Of a DNA stretch of 64,000 nt, positions 1-7,037 are shown piece by piece. Source of the DNA: an uncultured Neglectibacter sp. Lineage in GTDB: Bacteria; Bacillota; Clostridia; Oscillospirales; Acutalibacteraceae. Position 1 is the stretch's first letter, and each line of letters begins with the position of its first letter. The notes beneath the pieces are model-generated. The model saw only the letters and a list, made by a program, of their open reading frames with translations. It was not told the DNA's origin and did not search any database. The translations under genes were made by a program, and so were the position numbers. The stretch spans positions 1 through 64,000 of the forward strand of contig CALFFN010000037.1 in assembly GCA_937958185.1 (NCBI GenBank), read 5' to 3'.

Positions 1-38
1 TTTCCACTTTTTCTCCCTTTCACTAAAGTTTATCCATT

Positions 39-62
39 CCACCTGCATAGCAGGTGGTTTCT
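39..62 (+). terminator. Intrinsic terminator of a gene left of the window
   Basis: An 8-bp stem (39-46 with 50-57) and 3-nt loop is followed by T-rich sequence. No gene is visible on its left inside the window, so it probably ends a plus-strand transcript that starts outside. Confidence 0.5.
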
Positions 63-75
63 TTATTGGTATAAA

Positions 76-117
76 GAAACTCCTGTCTCAAAAGAAGACA
101 GGAGTTTCCGTTTTTTC
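76..117. terminator. Strong bidirectional hairpin terminator
   Basis: A 13-bp perfect inverted repeat (76-88 with 96-108) is followed by CCG and six T on the plus strand and is preceded by A-rich sequence. It could stop transcripts from either side, including read-through from glmS. Confidence 0.6.
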
Positions 118-154
118 ACAAATTCTCGTAACACACAAAATGACTTTTCAAACT

Positions 155-385
155 GGGAAATATTTTTTCCGCCCACTATGCGACTCTTAGAACACCAAAA
201 CCCATAGATTGGTGCACCCTCAACGCAGTGGAAAAAGACGGTTCTCCGCAGGAGAATTGTGGTATTTCATACCACAAAGTCTTTTTTCCGTCCATTATTC
301 CCTAGAGACTATGAAAAAGCAGGGTTTTGCAACGCAAAAGGCAAGTATTCCATACTTGCCACTGCTTTTTCCGTCCATTGTGTCC
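155..385. repeat. Dispersed three-way-junction repeat, locus 1 (two units)
   Basis: Unit 1 (230-291) has an outer stem GAAAAAGAC/GTCTTTTTTC enclosing two hairpins, TTCTCC-GCA-GGAGAA (242-256) and TGTGGTAT-TTC-ATACCACA (258-276). Unit 2 (313-373) has outer AAAAAGCAG/CTGCTTTTT enclosing TTTTGC-AAC-GCAAAA and CAAGTAT-TC-CATACTTG. Both end in TTTTTTCCGTCCATT-like sequence. Between 188 and 218 lies a linker with its own ACACC...GGTG hairpin. Homologous units occur at 57379-57530. The locus lies directly downstream of glmS, in the 387-bp stretch that has no gene. The stems differ between copies yet stay paired, which suggests a selected structure. Confidence 0.75.
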
Positions 386-387
386 AT

Positions 388-2217
388 TTATTCTACTGTC
401 ACCGACTTCGCCAGATTCCTGGGCTTGTCGATGTCGCAGCCCTTCATGGACGCAATATAATAGGCGAACAGCTGCAGGGGAATGATGGAGAGGCTGGGCA
501 GCATGAAATCGGTGATCTTCGGGATACAGAACTGGTAGTCCGTCTCCTGCCGGAGCGCGCCTTCGCGACCGCGGGTGGTAATGCCCAGCACCACGGCGCC
601 CCGGGCCTTGACCTCCTTCACATTGCTCATCATCTTATCGAACAGCCGGTCATAGGTGCAGATGGCGATGACCAGCGTGCCGTCTTCGATCAGGGAGATG
701 GGGCCGTGCTTTAATTCGCCGCCGGTGTAGGCTTCGGAATGGATATAGGAAATTTCCTTCAGCTTCAGGGAAGCTTCCAGAGAAGCGGCATAGTCCACGT
801 TCCTGCCGATAAAATACATATCCCCCGCGTTGAAGTACCGGGAAGCAAAATACTGAATGGTCTCCTTGTCCGCAAGGCAGGCTGCCGCCAGATCGGGCAG
901 CCGCTGCAGGTCGTCCAGATATTCCTTTCGCTCCGCTTCCGACAGCGTGCCAAGCTCCTGCGCCATATAAAGGACGATAAGGTAGATCATCGCCAGCTGG
1001 GTGCTGTACGCCTTTGTGGACGCTACGGCGATCTCAGGTCCCGCCCAGGTGTAAAGCACATCGTCAGATTCGTTGGCAATGGTGCTGCCCACCACGTTCA
1101 CGATGGAGAGTACCCGCGCGCCGGACTGCTTTGCCATGCGCAGCGCCGCCAGCGTGTCGGCGGTCTCGCCGGACTGGCTGATGATAATGACCAGCGTGCG
1201 GTCGTTGATGATGGGGTCGCGGTAGCGGAACTCGGACGCTACGTCCACCTCCAAGGGGAGCTTCAAAAGCTTCTCAAAGGCGTACTTTGCCACCACGCCC
1301 ACATGGTAGGACGTGCCGCAGGCAACGATGAACACCTTGTCGATGTCCCTGATCTGCTCCGCGGACAGGGTGATATCGTCCAGCACCACCCTGCCGTCCC
1401 TGATGCGGGGAGAAATGGTTTTCCGCAGCGCTTCCGGCTGCTCGCAGATCTCCTTCATCATGAAATGCTCATAACCGCCCTTTTCCGCGGCGGCAACGTC
1501 CCATTCCACCCGCTCCAGCGTCTTTTCCACCGGCTCCATTTCCTCGTTGAAGAAGGAGATTTTCTCCCGCTCCAGCACGGCGATCTCCTTGTCCTTCAGG
1601 CGGTAGATGTCCCGGGTCTTGGAAAGGATCGCGGGGATATCGGAGGCGATAAAATTCTCCCCCTGCCCCGCGCCCACGATCAGGGGGCTGTCCTTGCGGA
1701 CGGCGAAAATCCTGTCCGGGCAGTCGGCGCAGATGATGCCCAAAGCATAGCTGCCCTCCACACGCCCAATCACTTTCTGCACGGCGTCCAGCACGTCGCC
1801 GCGGTAGTAGTATTCCAGCAGTTGCGCCACCACCTCGGTGTCCGTGTCGGAGACAAATTCCACGCCACGGTGGATCAGGTGGTTTTTCAGCGCCAGATAA
1901 TTTTCGATAATGCCGTTGTGCACCACGGCGAACTTCCCGCCGGAGCTTTCCTGGGGGTGAGAATTCACATCGGAGGGCGCGCCGTGGGTCGCCCATCGGG
2001 TGTGCCCAATGCCCACCGTGCCGGGCAGAGCCTTCCCGCCCTGCAAAATGCCGTCCAGCACGCTGAGCCGGCCCTTGGATTTCACCACATGGAGGCTGCC
2101 GCCCTCGTACACGGCAACGCCTGCGGAGTCATACCCCCGGTATTCCAGCTTCGTCAGCCCGTTCAGCAGAAAGGGCGCTGCCTGTTCTCCTCCGATATAG
2201 CCCACGATACCACACAT
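388..2217 (-). CDS. glmS: Glutamine--fructose-6-phosphate aminotransferase (isomerizing)
   Basis: Makes glucosamine-6-phosphate from fructose-6-phosphate and glutamine, the entry step to UDP-GlcNAc and peptidoglycan, in the cytosol. The 609-residue protein begins MCGIVGYIGG, leaving Cys2 as the N-terminal glutaminase nucleophile after Met removal. A class II glutaminase domain fills about residues 1-220. Two SIS sugar-isomerase domains follow, with the SQSGETADT phosphosugar motif near residue 350, and the C-terminus is the family-typical KSVTVE. Length is normal. Only 129 bp separate it from the upstream purA stop, and no glmS ribozyme core fits there. The stop codon is followed immediately by the three-way-junction repeats. 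Confidence 0.97.
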   Translation of the reverse strand: MCGIVGYIGGEQAAPFLLNGLTKLEYRGYDSAGVAVYEGGSLHVVKSKGRLSVLDGILQGGKALPGTVGIGHTRWATHGAPSDVNSHPQESSGGKFAVVHNGIIENYLALKNHLIHRGVEFVSDTDTEVVAQLLEYYYRGDVLDAVQKVIGRVEGSYALGIICADCPDRIFAVRKDSPLIVGAGQGENFIASDIPAILSKTRDIYRLKDKEIAVLEREKISFFNEEMEPVEKTLERVEWDVAAAEKGGYEHFMMKEICEQPEALRKTISPRIRDGRVVLDDITLSAEQIRDIDKVFIVACGTSYHVGVVAKYAFEKLLKLPLEVDVASEFRYRDPIINDRTLVIIISQSGETADTLAALRMAKQSGARVLSIVNVVGSTIANESDDVLYTWAGPEIAVASTKAYSTQLAMIYLIVLYMAQELGTLSEAERKEYLDDLQRLPDLAAACLADKETIQYFASRYFNAGDMYFIGRNVDYAASLEASLKLKEISYIHSEAYTGGELKHGPISLIEDGTLVIAICTYDRLFDKMMSNVKEVKARGAVVLGITTRGREGALRQETDYQFCIPKITDFMLPSLSIIPLQLFAYYIASMKGCDIDKPRNLAKSVTVE

Positions 2218-2278
2218 AGCTTTTGCTTCCTTTCCAAATGTAAAAATGCCGCTCTCTCATAGTATGCCTTCCAAAAGC

Positions 2279-2314
2279 GAAAAAGAGCGGTTGTCTCTCC
2301 ATTCCGCTCTTTTC
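2279..2314 (-). terminator. purA intrinsic terminator
   Basis: AGAGCGG (2284-2290) pairs with CCGCTCT (2304-2310). Read on the minus strand the stem is followed by five T. It separates purA from glmS, so glmS probably has its own promoter. Confidence 0.7.
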
Positions 2315-2325
2315 TGCTCTCTCCT

Positions 2326-2360
2326 CTAACAACTAACTACTCACGACTAACAACTAACAC
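2326..2360 (-). repeat. 7-nt stop-codon-rich array at purA 3' end
   Basis: On the coding strand this reads as degenerate TTAGTTG units with repeated TAG. The purA stop codon (2347-2349) lies inside it, so the last PurA residues (SC) are encoded by the repeat. Confidence 0.7.
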
Positions 2361-3636
2361 GGTACATGATGTCGTCTCTGGCAGGGCCGTTCGATACCAT
2401 CGTGATGGGCACGCCGATCTGCCGTTCGGCAAATTCCACGTACCGCCGGGCGTTCTCCGGCAAATCCTCATAGCGCTTGATCCCGCTGATATCGCATTTC
2501 CAGCCGGGCAGCACCTCTAACACGGGCTTGCAGCGCTTGAGCTGTGCCGTGGAGGGGAAATAGTCGATTTTCTTCCCGTCCAGCTCGTATGCCACGCAGA
2601 CGGGTATCTCGTCCAGATACCCCAGCGCGTCCAGCACGGTAAAGGCGATATCCGTCGCGCCCTGCACCATGCAGCCATAACGGGCGGCAACAAGGTCCAG
2701 CCAGCCCATTCTTCTGGGGCGCCCGGTAGTCGCGCCGTATTCGCCGCCGTCTCCGCCCCTGCGGCGCAGCTCGTCGGCTTCGTCCCCGAATATCTCGGAA
2801 ACAAATTCTCCCGCGCCCACAGCGCTGGAATACGCCTTTACCACCGTGACGATCTTTTCGATGGCATAGGGCGGTATCCCGCCTGCGCCCACAGCGCCGT
2901 AGCCAGCCAGCGGCGAAGAGGAGGTCACCATGGGGTAAATTCCCAGGTCAGGGTCCTTGAGGGAGCCGAGCTGCCCCTCCAGCAAAATGGTTTTCCCGTC
3001 CTTCACGGCGTTGTACAGCAGCGTGGTGGTATCCGCCACATAGGGCGCAAGGGCTTCCTTATACTCCATCAGCTTCGCGTACACCTGGTCCCTGTCCAGC
3101 GGCTTCTGATGGTACAGCTCGGTATACAGCACATTTTTCAAGCCCAGCACATGGTCGATGCGCTCGTAAAGGGACTCCTTATCATCGTACAGGTCGCTGA
3201 CCTGGAAGCCAATCTTGGCGTATTTATCCGAGTAGAACGGCGCAATGCCGGACTTGGTAGAGCCAAAGGATTTTGCGGCAAGCCTAGCTTCCTCCATGCC
3301 GTCCAGCTCCTTGTGGTAGGGCATGACGATCTGGCAGCGGTCGGAAACCAGCAGCTTCGGCGCGGGCACGCCCCGCTCCACAATAGAATTGATCTCATTG
3401 ATGAAATTCTCCACAGACAGCGCCACGCCGTTTCCGATGATGTTCACGATGTTCTGCCGGAACACGCCGGAGGGAAGCTGGTGCAGGGCAAATTTCCCAT
3501 ACCCGTTTATGATGGTGTGCCCCGCGTTGGAACCGCCCTGAAAGCGCACCACGATATCGGAATCTTCCGCCAGCACGTCTGTGATCTTCCCCTTGCCTTC
3601 GTCGCCCCAACACGCACCAACTATAGCCTTTACCAT
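2347..3636 (-). CDS. purA: Adenylosuccinate synthetase
   Basis: Joins IMP and aspartate at the cost of GTP to give adenylosuccinate, the first committed step to AMP. The 429-residue protein carries the GTP-binding loop GDEGKGK at 11-17, the SNAGHTI motif and the TTGRPRR region. The ATG at 3634-3636 gives the canonical MVKAIVGACWGDEGKGK start. An upstream in-frame TTG at 3648 would add four residues but sits on the AGGAAAGG ribosome site. The gene's first 23 bases and its leader are duplicated 122 bp upstream, producing a mini-ORF that stops across this start codon. The C-terminal tail comes from a 7-nt repeat array. Confidence 0.97.
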   Translation of the reverse strand: MVKAIVGACWGDEGKGKITDVLAEDSDIVVRFQGGSNAGHTIINGYGKFALHQLPSGVFRQNIVNIIGNGVALSVENFINEINSIVERGVPAPKLLVSDRCQIVMPYHKELDGMEEARLAAKSFGSTKSGIAPFYSDKYAKIGFQVSDLYDDKESLYERIDHVLGLKNVLYTELYHQKPLDRDQVYAKLMEYKEALAPYVADTTTLLYNAVKDGKTILLEGQLGSLKDPDLGIYPMVTSSSPLAGYGAVGAGGIPPYAIEKIVTVVKAYSSAVGAGEFVSEIFGDEADELRRRGGDGGEYGATTGRPRRMGWLDLVAARYGCMVQGATDIAFTVLDALGYLDEIPVCVAYELDGKKIDYFPSTAQLKRCKPVLEVLPGWKCDISGIKRYEDLPENARRYVEFAERQIGVPITMVSNGPARDDIMYRVSC

Positions 3637-3657
3637 GTTATCCCACAAACCTTTCCT
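3605..3657 (-). repeat. 53-bp direct repeat, copy at purA start
   Basis: Identical over 53 bp to 3727-3779. It contains the purA ribosome site, start codon and following codons. The two copies flank a 69-bp hairpin-bearing segment. Confidence 0.9.
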
Positions 3658-3758
3658 GTATTTTCAAGCGCCGGTCTCGCCTGCCGGCTCAGACAGCGCT
3701 GGACGGTCGCCACTGGCGACCAGCGCCCCCAACACGCACCAACTATAGCCTTTACCAT
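3630..3758 (-). CDS. Putative 42-codon upstream ORF created by duplication of the purA start
   Basis: Reading the minus strand from ATG at 3756-3758 gives MVKAIVGACWGR, identical to the PurA N-terminus for ten residues. It then runs through the inserted hairpin segment and ends at TAA 3630-3632, which overlaps the genuine purA start as ATGGTAA. It carries the same AGGAAAGG site as purA. The arrangement would permit translational coupling to purA. Whether it is translated is unknown, and it may simply be a by-product of the duplication. Confidence 0.4.
   Translation of the reverse strand: MVKAIVGACWGRWSPVATVQRCLSRQARPALENTGKVCGITW
3675..3726. repeat. Dispersed hairpin repeat (family 2), purA copy
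   Basis: Contains TCTCGCCTGCCGGCTC (3675-3690), shared exactly with 28904-28919, then GCGCT...GGTCGCC-ACT-GGCGACC...AGCGC. The argS/leuB copy (53704-53755) has the same layout with GGTCTCC-ACA-GGAGACC, a paired base change in the stem. Confidence 0.65.
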
Positions 3759-3779
3759 GTTATCCCACAAACCTTTCCT
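3727..3779 (-). repeat. 53-bp direct repeat, upstream copy
   Basis: Perfect duplicate of 3605-3657, offset by 122 bp. It supplies the ribosome site and start of the 42-codon upstream ORF. Confidence 0.9.
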
Positions 3780-3806
3780 ACTAGATGCTAGATACTAGAT
3801 TTTAGA
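3778..3806 (-). repeat. CTAGAT-type stop-rich array at acetyltransferase 3' end
   Basis: Four CTAG/TTAG-containing units about 7-9 nt apart. The stop codon of the upstream acetyltransferase gene lies in it. Confidence 0.6.
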
Positions 3807-4325
3807 CGTTAAACTTTCGTACTGTTCCTTTGTCACGACAAGAGTGACAAGGTTATCCGCTTTACAGACCGGCTGAAACCCCGCGGCTTCATGGATTTTC
3901 CAGGCAGCTTTCCGGCTGGTTTCAAACTCGTTGCTTACCGCAGCCGCCCCCATATTTTCAAAGGCATACCGAAGCAGCAGCTTGATCCCTTCTTTGGAAT
4001 ACCCCTGTCCTCGGTACTTCGCATGCAGGACAATTCCCATTTCATACCAGCCCTCAGGACCTTTTTGATAGAGGTTCACTTCTCCCAGAAAAGCGCCGTC
4101 CGATTTGCGCCGCAGATAGGCGTAAAACCGCTCCGGCTGGGCATTGACCCATCTCTGATACCAGCCGTCCCAATTTTCTTCCGGAAAGTCGATACAGCCG
4201 GTCTCATTATGATATTCCGGAAAGCCTAAGTCATATCCTCTGTTGTAGCTCATAGTGTCCGAATCGCTTAGAAGCTCTTTCCGAAACCACAAATCGGCTT
4301 TTTCGGGAACATACAGCTCTATCAT
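3795..4325 (-). CDS. GNAT family N-acetyltransferase (RimJ/RimL-like)
   Basis: Probably transfers an acetyl group from acetyl-CoA to an amine; the substrate is unknown. The 176-residue protein contains the acetyl-CoA binding motif A as RGQGYS followed by an amphipathic helix, and the late motif AAWKIHEAAGFQ typical of RimJ/RimL-type GNATs. The ATG at 4325 follows AAAGGA by 7 nt; an in-frame TTG at 4346 lacks a good site. It sits between purA and purB on the same strand, but both junctions hold stop-rich repeat arrays, so it may be a separate insertion into the purine cluster. Confidence 0.8.
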   Translation of the reverse strand: MIELYVPEKADLWFRKELLSDSDTMSYNRGYDLGFPEYHNETGCIDFPEENWDGWYQRWVNAQPERFYAYLRRKSDGAFLGEVNLYQKGPEGWYEMGIVLHAKYRGQGYSKEGIKLLLRYAFENMGAAAVSNEFETSRKAAWKIHEAAGFQPVCKADNLVTLVVTKEQYESLTSKI

Positions 4326-4339
4326 AGCAGCGTCCTTTG

Positions 4340-4380
4340 CTAACAATTAATTGCTAATTTCTAATTGCTAATTGCTCATT
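4340..4380 (-). repeat. 7-nt TTAGCAA array at purB 3' end
   Basis: On the coding strand, GCAATTAGCAATTAGAAATTAGC gives units of 7 nt with TAG repeated. It begins at the purB stop and reaches the acetyltransferase ribosome site. Confidence 0.7.
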
Positions 4381-5812
4381 ATACACTGATTTCAGGTTTT
4401 TCTTCCTGCACGTCTTCGTACTTTTTCAATACCGGCTCGACCACTTCAGAAAGAAATTCTTCCGTCTGCTTCGGCGCCCTGCCCACATATTTTTCGGGCT
4501 TTACAATTTCGTGAAGCTCTTCCAGGGTCACGCCGAAGATGGGGTCTGCGGCAATGCGGGCAAGCAGGTCGTTTTCTCCGCCCTCTTCCTTGACTACCTT
4601 TGCCGCCGCCATGGAATGTACCCGAATGCGCTCGTGCAGCTCCTGACGGTCCGCGCCGCGCTTTGCCGCGTCCATCATAATATTTTCCGTTGCCATAAAA
4701 GGCAGCTCCCGCAGCATATGCTGTTCTATGACCCTGGGGTACACCACCAGCCCGTCCGCCACGTTGGCGTACAGGTTCAAAATGCCGTCCACGGCAAGGA
4801 ACGCCTCCGGCACGCTGATCCGCTTGTTGGCGGAATCGTCCAGCGTCCGCTCGAACCACTGGGTCGCCTCGGTCATGGCAGGGTTCACCGCGTCGATCAT
4901 CACATACCGGCTAAGGGACGCAATGCGCTCGCTGCGCATGGGGTTCCGCTTGTACGCCATGGCGGAAGAACCGATCTGGTTCTTTTCAAAGGGCTCCTCC
5001 ACTTCCTTCAGGTGCTGCAGCAGGCGGGTATCGTTGGAGAACTTGGCGGCGCTCTGGGCAATGCCGGACAGCACGTTCAGCATTTGGCTGTCCAGCTTCC
5101 GGGAATAGGTCTGCCCGGACACGGCAAAGCAGGCTTCATAGCCCATTTTCTCCGCGATCCGTTTATCCAGCTCCCGGCACTTCTCGTGGTCGCCCTCAAA
5201 CAGCTCCAAAAAGCTTGCCTGGGTGCCGGTGGTGCCCTTGCAGCCCAGAAGCTTTGCCTTCGAGAGCTGGTACTCCACGTCCTCCAGGTCCATGAGCAGG
5301 TCCTGGATCCACAGGGTCGCCCGCTTGCCCACCGTGGTGGGCTGGGCAGGCTGGAAATGGGTAAACGACAGCGTGGGCAGGTCCTTATATTCCTCCGCGA
5401 ACTTTTTCAGCACCCGCAGCACGGTGACCAGCTTATCCCGGACCAGCTTCAGCGCCTCCGTCATCACAATGACGTCGGTGTTGTCTCCCACGTAGCAGGA
5501 GGTCGCCCCCAGGTGAATGATCCCCGCCGCCCCCGGGCACTGCTGCCCATAGGCGTACACATGGCTCATCACATCGTGGCGCACCACCTTTTCCCTGGCT
5601 TCCGCCACCTCGTAATTGATCTCCTCCGCATGGGCTTTCAGCTCGTCTACCTGCTCTTTTGTCACAGGCAGCCCCAGCTCCATTTCCGTTTCCGCCAAAG
5701 CGATCCAAAGCTTCCGCCAGGTGCGGAACTTCATGTCGGGAGAAAAAAGATATTTCATTTCGCTGTCCGCGTACCGGGCGGACAGCGGGGATTCGTAACA
5801 GTCTCTTGCCAT
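4379..5812 (-). CDS. purB: Adenylosuccinate lyase
   Basis: Catalyses two fumarate-releasing steps in purine synthesis: SAICAR to AICAR and adenylosuccinate to AMP. The 477-residue protein has the fumarase/aspartase superfamily motifs THFQPAQPTT (151-160) and the signature loop SSAMAYKRNPMRSER (about 282-296), whose first Ser is the catalytic base in this family. The start ATG follows GGAAAGG. It lies downstream of purC on the same strand across a 177-bp gap that holds two stop-rich arrays and part of a dispersed repeat. Together with purA and purC it covers three steps of the purine pathway. Confidence 0.97.
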   Translation of the reverse strand: MARDCYESPLSARYADSEMKYLFSPDMKFRTWRKLWIALAETEMELGLPVTKEQVDELKAHAEEINYEVAEAREKVVRHDVMSHVYAYGQQCPGAAGIIHLGATSCYVGDNTDVIVMTEALKLVRDKLVTVLRVLKKFAEEYKDLPTLSFTHFQPAQPTTVGKRATLWIQDLLMDLEDVEYQLSKAKLLGCKGTTGTQASFLELFEGDHEKCRELDKRIAEKMGYEACFAVSGQTYSRKLDSQMLNVLSGIAQSAAKFSNDTRLLQHLKEVEEPFEKNQIGSSAMAYKRNPMRSERIASLSRYVMIDAVNPAMTEATQWFERTLDDSANKRISVPEAFLAVDGILNLYANVADGLVVYPRVIEQHMLRELPFMATENIMMDAAKRGADRQELHERIRVHSMAAAKVVKEEGGENDLLARIAADPIFGVTLEELHEIVKPEKYVGRAPKQTEEFLSEVVEPVLKKYEDVQEEKPEISV

Positions 5813-5848
5813 TCAAGATCAGCCTTTCCGAATTCTCTGTATAGTAAA

Positions 5849-5875
5849 CTCTAGATTCTGGATTCTAGATGCTGG
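5849..5875 (-). repeat. CTAGAATC-type array between purC and purB
   Basis: Degenerate units of TCTAGAATCC with CTAG repeated, the same class as 3778-3806 and 43550-43586. Confidence 0.6.
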
Positions 5876-5926
5876 AAAGGTCAGAAACCTACGGTCGGGT
5901 GAAGTGAAATCCTTCAGCGTAGAGTT

Positions 5927-5952
5927 GCTTCACGATTGCCCACCGCAGGTGT
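5927..5952. repeat. Short copy of dispersed repeat shared with 28888-28966
   Basis: GCTTCACGATTGCCCA followed directly by ACCGCAGGTGT. The copy at 28888 has the same two blocks separated by the hairpin repeat of family 2, as if that hairpin were an insertable module. Confidence 0.5.
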
Positions 5953-5961
5953 ACGCCCTTT

Positions 5962-5993
5962 CTAACAACTAAATACTAACAGCTAACAACTAG
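5962..5993 (-). repeat. 7-nt TTAGTTG array at purC 3' end
   Basis: On the coding strand it starts with the purC stop TAG and continues TTGTTAGCTGTTAGTA; TAG recurs about every 7-8 nt. Confidence 0.7.
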
Positions 5994-6703
5994 TCGGCAA
6001 GCCCGATCCGCCGCATCATTTCGGCATACGCGTCTTCTACGCCGCCCATGTCCCGGCGGAAGCGGTCCTTGTCCAGCTTCTCGTGGGTCTCCACGTCCCA
6101 GAAGCGGCAGGTGTCCGGGGATATCTCGTCCGCCAGAATGATCTTCCCGTCGGAGGTCTTGCCGAATTCAATTTTGAAATCGATCAGATCTACGCCCACG
6201 CTCTTGAAGAAATCCACCATCAGCGCGTTGATCTGAAAGCTCATGGCGGCGATCTCGTCCAGCTCTTCCCGGGTGGCAAGCTCCATGGCAAGAATATGGT
6301 AATCGTTCACCATGGGGTCGCCCAGCTCGTCGTTCTTATAGCTGTATTCCAGCACCGGGGTCTTCATGGGGGTGCCCTCCGGCAGACCCAGCCGCTTGGA
6401 GAGGCTTCCTGCGGCGGTGTTGCGCACGATGACCTCCAGGGGAACGATGGTCACCTTTTTCACGGCGGTTTCCCGGTCATTCAGCTCTTCCACATAATGG
6501 GTGGGTATCCCCTGCTGCTCCAGCAGACGGAACATGAAATTGGACATTCGGTTGTTCACCACGCCCTTGCCGACGATGGTGCCCTTTTTCAGCCCGTTAA
6601 AGGCGGTGGCGTCGTCTTTATAGGAGACGATGTAGACCTCCGGCTGGTCGGTCGCGTAGACCTTCTTTGCTTTTCCCTCATAGAGCATTTCCTTTTTCTG
6701 CAT
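5990..6703 (-). CDS. purC: Phosphoribosylaminoimidazole-succinocarboxamide synthase (SAICAR synthetase)
   Basis: Joins CAIR and aspartate with ATP to give SAICAR in de novo purine synthesis. The 237-residue product starts MQKKEMLYEGKAKKVY, the usual PurC N-terminus with the GKAKKVY nucleotide loop. It has the VRNTAAGS motif and an FKIEFG segment, and ends with an acidic substrate-binding region (ADEISPDTCRFWD). The ATG at 6703 follows ACGGAGGT; a longer reading frame from 6796 would run through the promoter. PurC is the first of the purine run here. Confidence 0.96.
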   Translation of the reverse strand: MQKKEMLYEGKAKKVYATDQPEVYIVSYKDDATAFNGLKKGTIVGKGVVNNRMSNFMFRLLEQQGIPTHYVEELNDRETAVKKVTIVPLEVIVRNTAAGSLSKRLGLPEGTPMKTPVLEYSYKNDELGDPMVNDYHILAMELATREELDEIAAMSFQINALMVDFFKSVGVDLIDFKIEFGKTSDGKIILADEISPDTCRFWDVETHEKLDKDRFRRDMGGVEDAYAEMMRRIGLAD

Positions 6704-6806
6704 AGATAAAACCTCCGTCTGCCAAACTTGCAGGCTGCCGCCCTGATTTTTTTCGGAAAGGGGAAAAAGCGGGGTTCCCTGTTTTTCCCTTTCCACAAAC
6801 AGAAAT

Positions 6807-6835
6807 ATTGTACCCTAACCGCCGCCTTCTGTCAA
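6807..6835 (-). promoter_or_regulatory. purC sigma-A promoter
   Basis: Minus strand TTGACA (6830-6835), 17-bp spacer, TACAAT (6807-6812), about 100 nt before the purC start. The 333-bp purC-gdhA gap (6704-7037) contains only this promoter and the divergent gdhA promoter. Confidence 0.75.
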
Positions 6836-6953
6836 GATTTCCCCGGACAAAGATTCTGGTTTTCCGGCTTTTTCGCATATTTCACAGAACCGGGAATCAG
6901 GAAGCCGGATTTTTCAGCAGAGTGCGGGTTTTCAGGAAGTTTCAAATTTTTAC

Positions 6954-6982
6954 TTGCCAAACGTGATTTTGTATGGTAGACT
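6954..6982 (+). promoter_or_regulatory. gdhA sigma-A promoter
   Basis: TTGCCA (6954-6959), 17-bp spacer, TAGACT (6977-6982), about 50 nt before gdhA. Confidence 0.55.
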
Positions 6983-7037
6983 TTGAAAGTCGATATGCAA
7001 GATTACATTGATAAACTTTCATTTTGGAGGGATCCCC

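Noticed and set aside
230..373. tRNA genes suggested by the cloverleaf-like shape of the repeats
   Set aside because: No acceptor stem, CCA, T-loop TTC consensus or anticodon arm; the shape is a three-way junction with an A/T outer stem.
739..2262. Long plus-strand frame opposite glmS, and similar frames opposite purB, murA, argS, leuA and asnB
   Set aside because: All are full-length shadows of recognised genes with no domain-like sequence.
2218..2346. glmS ribozyme upstream of glmS
   Set aside because: Only 129 bp are available, much of it purA terminator and repeat array, and the ribozyme core was not found.
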